Origin: Oreocharis arfaki
Lineage: Eukaryota; Chordata; Aves; Passeriformes; Paramythiidae
Direction of reading: 5' to 3'
Assembly (NCBI GenBank): GCA_013398015.1
Contig: VZRR01012436.1
Coordinates: forward strand, 434,001-498,000
Length of the DNA stretch: 64,000 nucleotides
Under the pieces are notes generated by a model. That model was not told the origin of the DNA. It saw nothing but the letters and a program-made list of their open reading frames with translations, and searched no databases. This document shows, piece after piece, positions 60,501 to 64,000 of the stretch (positions within the stretch are counted from its first letter, which is position 1; every line of letters begins with the position of its first letter). A program made the position numbers and the translations under genes.

Positions 60501-63500
60501 GAGAATTATGAAAGAACAACCTTTAAAACTGCAATGTTTTCGTTCAGATTCATGAATACCATGGAAAAGCTGTCTCTTACCACACTGGTCAAATTGTTTA
60601 GCTGAGCCATCTTGGGAAGCTGAGCTTTCCAGGCTTGTCTTGCTGATGCTAATTCCCTTAATTTCTGATGTGGTGTTCTCCTGAGGAGAAGCACTTTCAA
60701 AATCATTGCAGACATCTTCATCAGTGAGAGAAGTAGATTCAGAATCCAGAGCTCCAAGAGATGAAACACTTGCTCGGTCTGAATTTTGATCCTGAGAGGA
60801 GAAAAGGAGTTCCAGGAAAAAAATGAAAGGAAAGCAAAAATATTTCTGAAAAAAAGGGGCAGCCTTCTTTGTCTCAGTAAATTCAATGCATGACCATCCC
60901 TCCTTGGAAGATCACAGACCTGTGTTCAGAACTGATGCAAGACAAGGCAAGTCCCCGCTCTGGGTTAAACAGCTACACCAGGATTCCTTTATAAAGATTC
61001 TCCTAATAAAAATAATTAAGTGAAATCATAACCATTTTAATCCTATAACTTTTTCACCCCATTGCTACAAGAATTATCAACAGCTGTAAGAACACATTAG
61101 CACAGACAAGGCAAGTGTCTCTCTTCATTCCCAAGGACTGGGAACAAAAGTAGTTTTGGTTTGAATTGGTAGCAGCAAAGAACATTCTAACAAATGACCT
61201 CAGATCAAAACTACCTTTAAATTACTTTGGCAACCAACACAGCCAGATTTCCCCTTACTCATAAACAAATACTGGGTTTAAGTCTTTATTGTTTTATTTA
61301 AATGTTTCTTCTTTAGATTAAAAAGGGAAGCTAGAGCAGTCTTTGTTCTGTCAAGACACTTCTATGTTCTCCCATTAAATACATTCAGAACCTAAGCTAG
61401 ACTAAAATTTTATTCAGGACATTAAAATTAGGGTTCTGGTACATCAAACATTATTAAAACAACTCGATGTACAAAGTCTACAATGACACAGATCATGCAA
61501 GGGATTCATCACATGAGGGTCAGTAATTAAACCTTTATGAAGTTTTTCCGTAGTTTATAGGTTCTTAATAAACATTTACCTTTGCAGATGCAGCATACAT
61601 TGCGAATTTGGAGTACCACTTGCTTGCTTTCTCTGCAACCCCTTTTCCAGCAGAGAACATGCTGCTTTTCAGAACATCAAACTTAGGAGTTAACAGCGTG
61701 TCCAAGTTGAACGACGGTGATGACACAAGTGTCAATGCACTGGTTGTGTCCTGGGACTGCTCCTTGGCTGGGCTGTTTGGGGAATAAGCTGGGGAAGACC
61801 AAAGCCTGTCCCTTGGCCTTTCTTCATTTTTTGCGTGGTAGCTCTTGGATTTGGTAAGACTGGGTGGCCTTGGGGAGTTTGGGGGAAGGCTGGACCTCCT
61901 ACAAGGCTGGATAATGGTTGGGCTCCTTTTATTAGCATTTCTGTCATCGAAGGGTTTTTGCAACTCAATGCTCGGGGCACGACTGGACAAAGGGCTGCTC
62001 ATGTTGTTCATGTACATGACTATTTCTTCAGCCAAATCTCTTCTTGCAGACGGAGTAGAAACACTTCTATCATCATCCTCCTCCTCATCCTCTTTCTGCT
62101 GTTCCGTCTCAGCAACCAGCAGAGACAATGGATCAAATCCAGTTTCAACATCTGTCTTTTCAACTGGCTTTACTGGAAAGCTGCTCTTTCTTTGCAACCT
62201 TTTAGATTTTTCACTGGAAGTTTTCACTGCTGTAGGTGTTTCAGGTTCTGCATCCAGGTCTTCCAGATCAAAGATAACAGGAGACTCTGTTTTATCTGTA
62301 AAACTGCAATCAAAAGCTGCATCTTCATCACTGGATTCTTTCTCCAGGCTTTCTCTCTTAGACTCTAAAGAGGAAGTTCTGATATTAAGAGTTTTTGGCC
62401 TTATGCTTTTCTGTAATGCACTAGATAGAATTTTGGCATCAGCTCCTAGTTTTTCAACAATTTCTCCAGGGTTTGCTTCCTGGTTGATTCTGTTTATCAT
62501 GAGTCCCACTAAGCCATCTCCACTCAGGTTCCGGCTCCTGCTTTCCCACGGAATCTCCCTTAAGTCAGCTTCCACTGCACTTTTGTGTCTCTTTCTTAAG
62601 GATTTATTTTTTATAACTTCTGCTTCATTGGCATCCTCAAAAGACGATGTAAACAGCACTCCTACAGAACTCTCTGAAAAACAGATGGAACAAGGTGCTT
62701 TATTTGTTGCTATACAAGTAAATTAAAAAGTACAAAGGAATGCAAATTTGTCTCATCTTTCAAACATTTTACAACACAGAGATGGAATTCACTGTGTTGT
62801 GCTAGAGGCTGAAATGTTGAGCTGACCATGGTCAAAACTTTTAGAAAGGGACAGACAATAAAACACTTAAAAGGGAGTAGAATCATACAACTCAAGAGCA
62901 CTTTGAGAGACACCATCCAGAAAAGTCTCAGCTATATTTACTTTCCTCTTTTGGAGACATTACAAGGTTTGAAAGCTAAGTAAGGATAGCACAAGGATCC
63001 AGGGAATGGAAAAAACCCCAGCACTTTCTAACTTAACGAATTAAAAATAGAGCCAAGAAGAGGAATTATCGTCAGAGAAATCTCCATTGTTTTGCCACAG
63101 CATAAAGATGCAGACTTCAAAGTATATTACAATATTTCAAGCATAGCTGACAGTATTATAATAACCAGATCTGAAATTACTAAAGACTCATGAAAATGTC
63201 TGAAAGTGTCTTTTTAATTCCAGTGCATAAAAACCCCTTGTCCATCCTGAAGGAATTAATTAGTTGCTGGAGATTATAAGAAAAACCCCAAGATTTTGGT
63301 ATTTTACAAGCAGATGTTAACTACAGAAAAAAAATAGAACAAACAAGAAAAAAATCTGGAAATGCAGAATATTCCCATGCATCTTCCTGACACAGCATAT
63401 GCTGACTCCAACCTTAACTCCTTCCCCCACATTTCATCAGCCACTGCTATTACAGCAATAAAATACTGTAAGTTTAGTGGGCAACAGAACTTAGGAACAC

Positions 63501-63521
63501 TACTTAGAGTGCATTAGTAAC

Positions 63522-63558
<37 letters not shown>

Positions 63559-64000
63559 TCCCTCCACTCACCCCTGCTCCCTTCTGCCATGGTATTGTCA
63601 ACAGTGCCATTGAGCCGCACGATGCTGGAAGTGGCTTTGTCATTCCCGGAGTTCTGGTAATTCAGTTTAGGCAGGCAGTCGCCACTCCCTTTTGTGCTCT
63701 CTACTTCGGACACTGCAGACAGAGAAGGACTGAGTTTTGTAGAATCCAAGGAACTCCCCTTAAATCTCAAGTCCCCATTACCTACTGGACACCTCACACA
63801 GGATTAAGTGACACCCTGTAGCACGCACCCCATGATACACAGGCTGATATCTGCCTGTGCAGAGGTTTTCACTATGGATATTTAACTCCCTGCATTACTT
63901 TTGGAACTGGAAGTTCCATAAGCTTCTCTACACAGAGCCCGAAAATCATTCCAAAATATGTGGTGGTTCTGAAGATTAAGATCACCCTTGTTCACTTGCA
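54533..64000 (-). CDS. DENND4A: DENN domain-containing protein 4A, C-terminal half (partial gene)
   Basis: Guanine-nucleotide exchange factor for Rab GTPases (Rab10 in mammals), also called MYCPBP/IRLB. Exons in order are 64000-63899 (cut by the window edge), 63712-63572, 62673-61580, 60791-60581, 59816-59722, 58938-58763, 58625-58479, 58037-57827, 57582-57328, 56816-56699, 56034-55872, 54959-54895 and 54669-54533. All are GT-AG and in phase, about 971 residues of the roughly 1,860 in human. The DENN domains lie outside the window. The 364-codon exon at 61580-62673 is low-complexity, Ser- and acid-rich. A Cys cluster (CSRCRTCDC and CPFCG) around HDEEIMAGWTADDSNLNTTC looks like a zinc ribbon. 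The conserved C-terminal module includes DHHPIVFWNLVWYFRRLDLP, SKYVLIQMLWDNMKLHQDP and the end VMECRKIFGEPYL. DENND4B/C were considered; synteny and C-terminus favour 4A. Confidence 0.94.
63522..63559. repeat. (AT)n microsatellite at a DENND4A splice donor
   Basis: About 38 bp of alternating AT with one AAA interruption. On the minus strand it begins 12 bases into the intron that follows exon 63712-63572, directly after GTGAGTGGAGGG. Confidence 0.9.

Noticed and set aside
61835..62726. Long open frames on the plus strand (177 and 293 codons)
   Set aside because: They are antisense to the 364-codon DENND4A exon. The minus-strand frame has splice sites, phase and family resemblance; the plus-strand frames are shadows of its Ser- and acid-rich codons.
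1..64000. CRISPR arrays, operons, phage or toxin-antitoxin type systems
   Set aside because: The window is vertebrate nuclear DNA with spliced genes. No regularly spaced repeats of CRISPR type or prokaryotic gene clusters are present.

Overview
The window is vertebrate nuclear DNA, almost certainly from a bird. It carries five intron-containing, conserved protein-coding genes, truncated CR1-type LINE fragments typical of avian genomes, compact introns and three GC-rich promoter islands. The gene order DPP8 - HACD3 - INTS14 - SLC24A1 - DENND4A matches the human 15q22.31 neighbourhood and, from general knowledge, chicken chromosome 10. The species cannot be read from the sequence. There is one long assembly gap (10814-11309) and two single Ns (10693 and 24640).

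Layout. 1-9250, minus strand: the 5' part of DPP8 (dipeptidyl peptidase 8), with seven coding exons plus a noncoding first exon in a CpG island; the rest of the gene lies off the left edge. 10720-22180, plus strand: HACD3 (3-hydroxyacyl-CoA dehydratase 3), eleven coding exons that sum to 362 residues, the human length. 22340-32950, minus strand: INTS14 (Integrator subunit 14), eleven coding exons that sum to 518 residues once a duplicated block is counted once. 36003-50180, plus strand: SLC24A1 (rod-type Na+/Ca2+,K+ exchanger NCKX1), nine coding exons, about 661 residues. 50740-64000, minus strand: the 3' half of DENND4A (DENN-domain Rab GEF), thirteen coding exons, the most upstream one cut by the window edge, followed by a 3.5-kb 3'UTR.

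The strands alternate: DPP8/HACD3 and INTS14/SLC24A1 are head to head, while HACD3/INTS14 and SLC24A1/DENND4A are tail to tail. The genes serve unrelated jobs (peptidase, very-long-chain fatty acid elongation, snRNA/mRNA 3'-end processing and transcription termination, photoreceptor calcium extrusion, Rab activation). They are conserved neighbours rather than a pathway. Exon boundaries were placed by reading splice sites and keeping codon phase. They were checked against family protein sequence from memory, not by alignment.

I did not find a new biological system. The most useful observations are: a 556-bp duplication joined by a single N inside INTS14 that looks like unmerged contig ends; a missing GT donor at HACD3 exon 1 beside the gap; a GC-AG intron in HACD3; GC-rich minisatellites in both DPP8 and HACD3 promoter regions; and CR1 sequence reaching to within about 70 bp of the HACD3 start codon.
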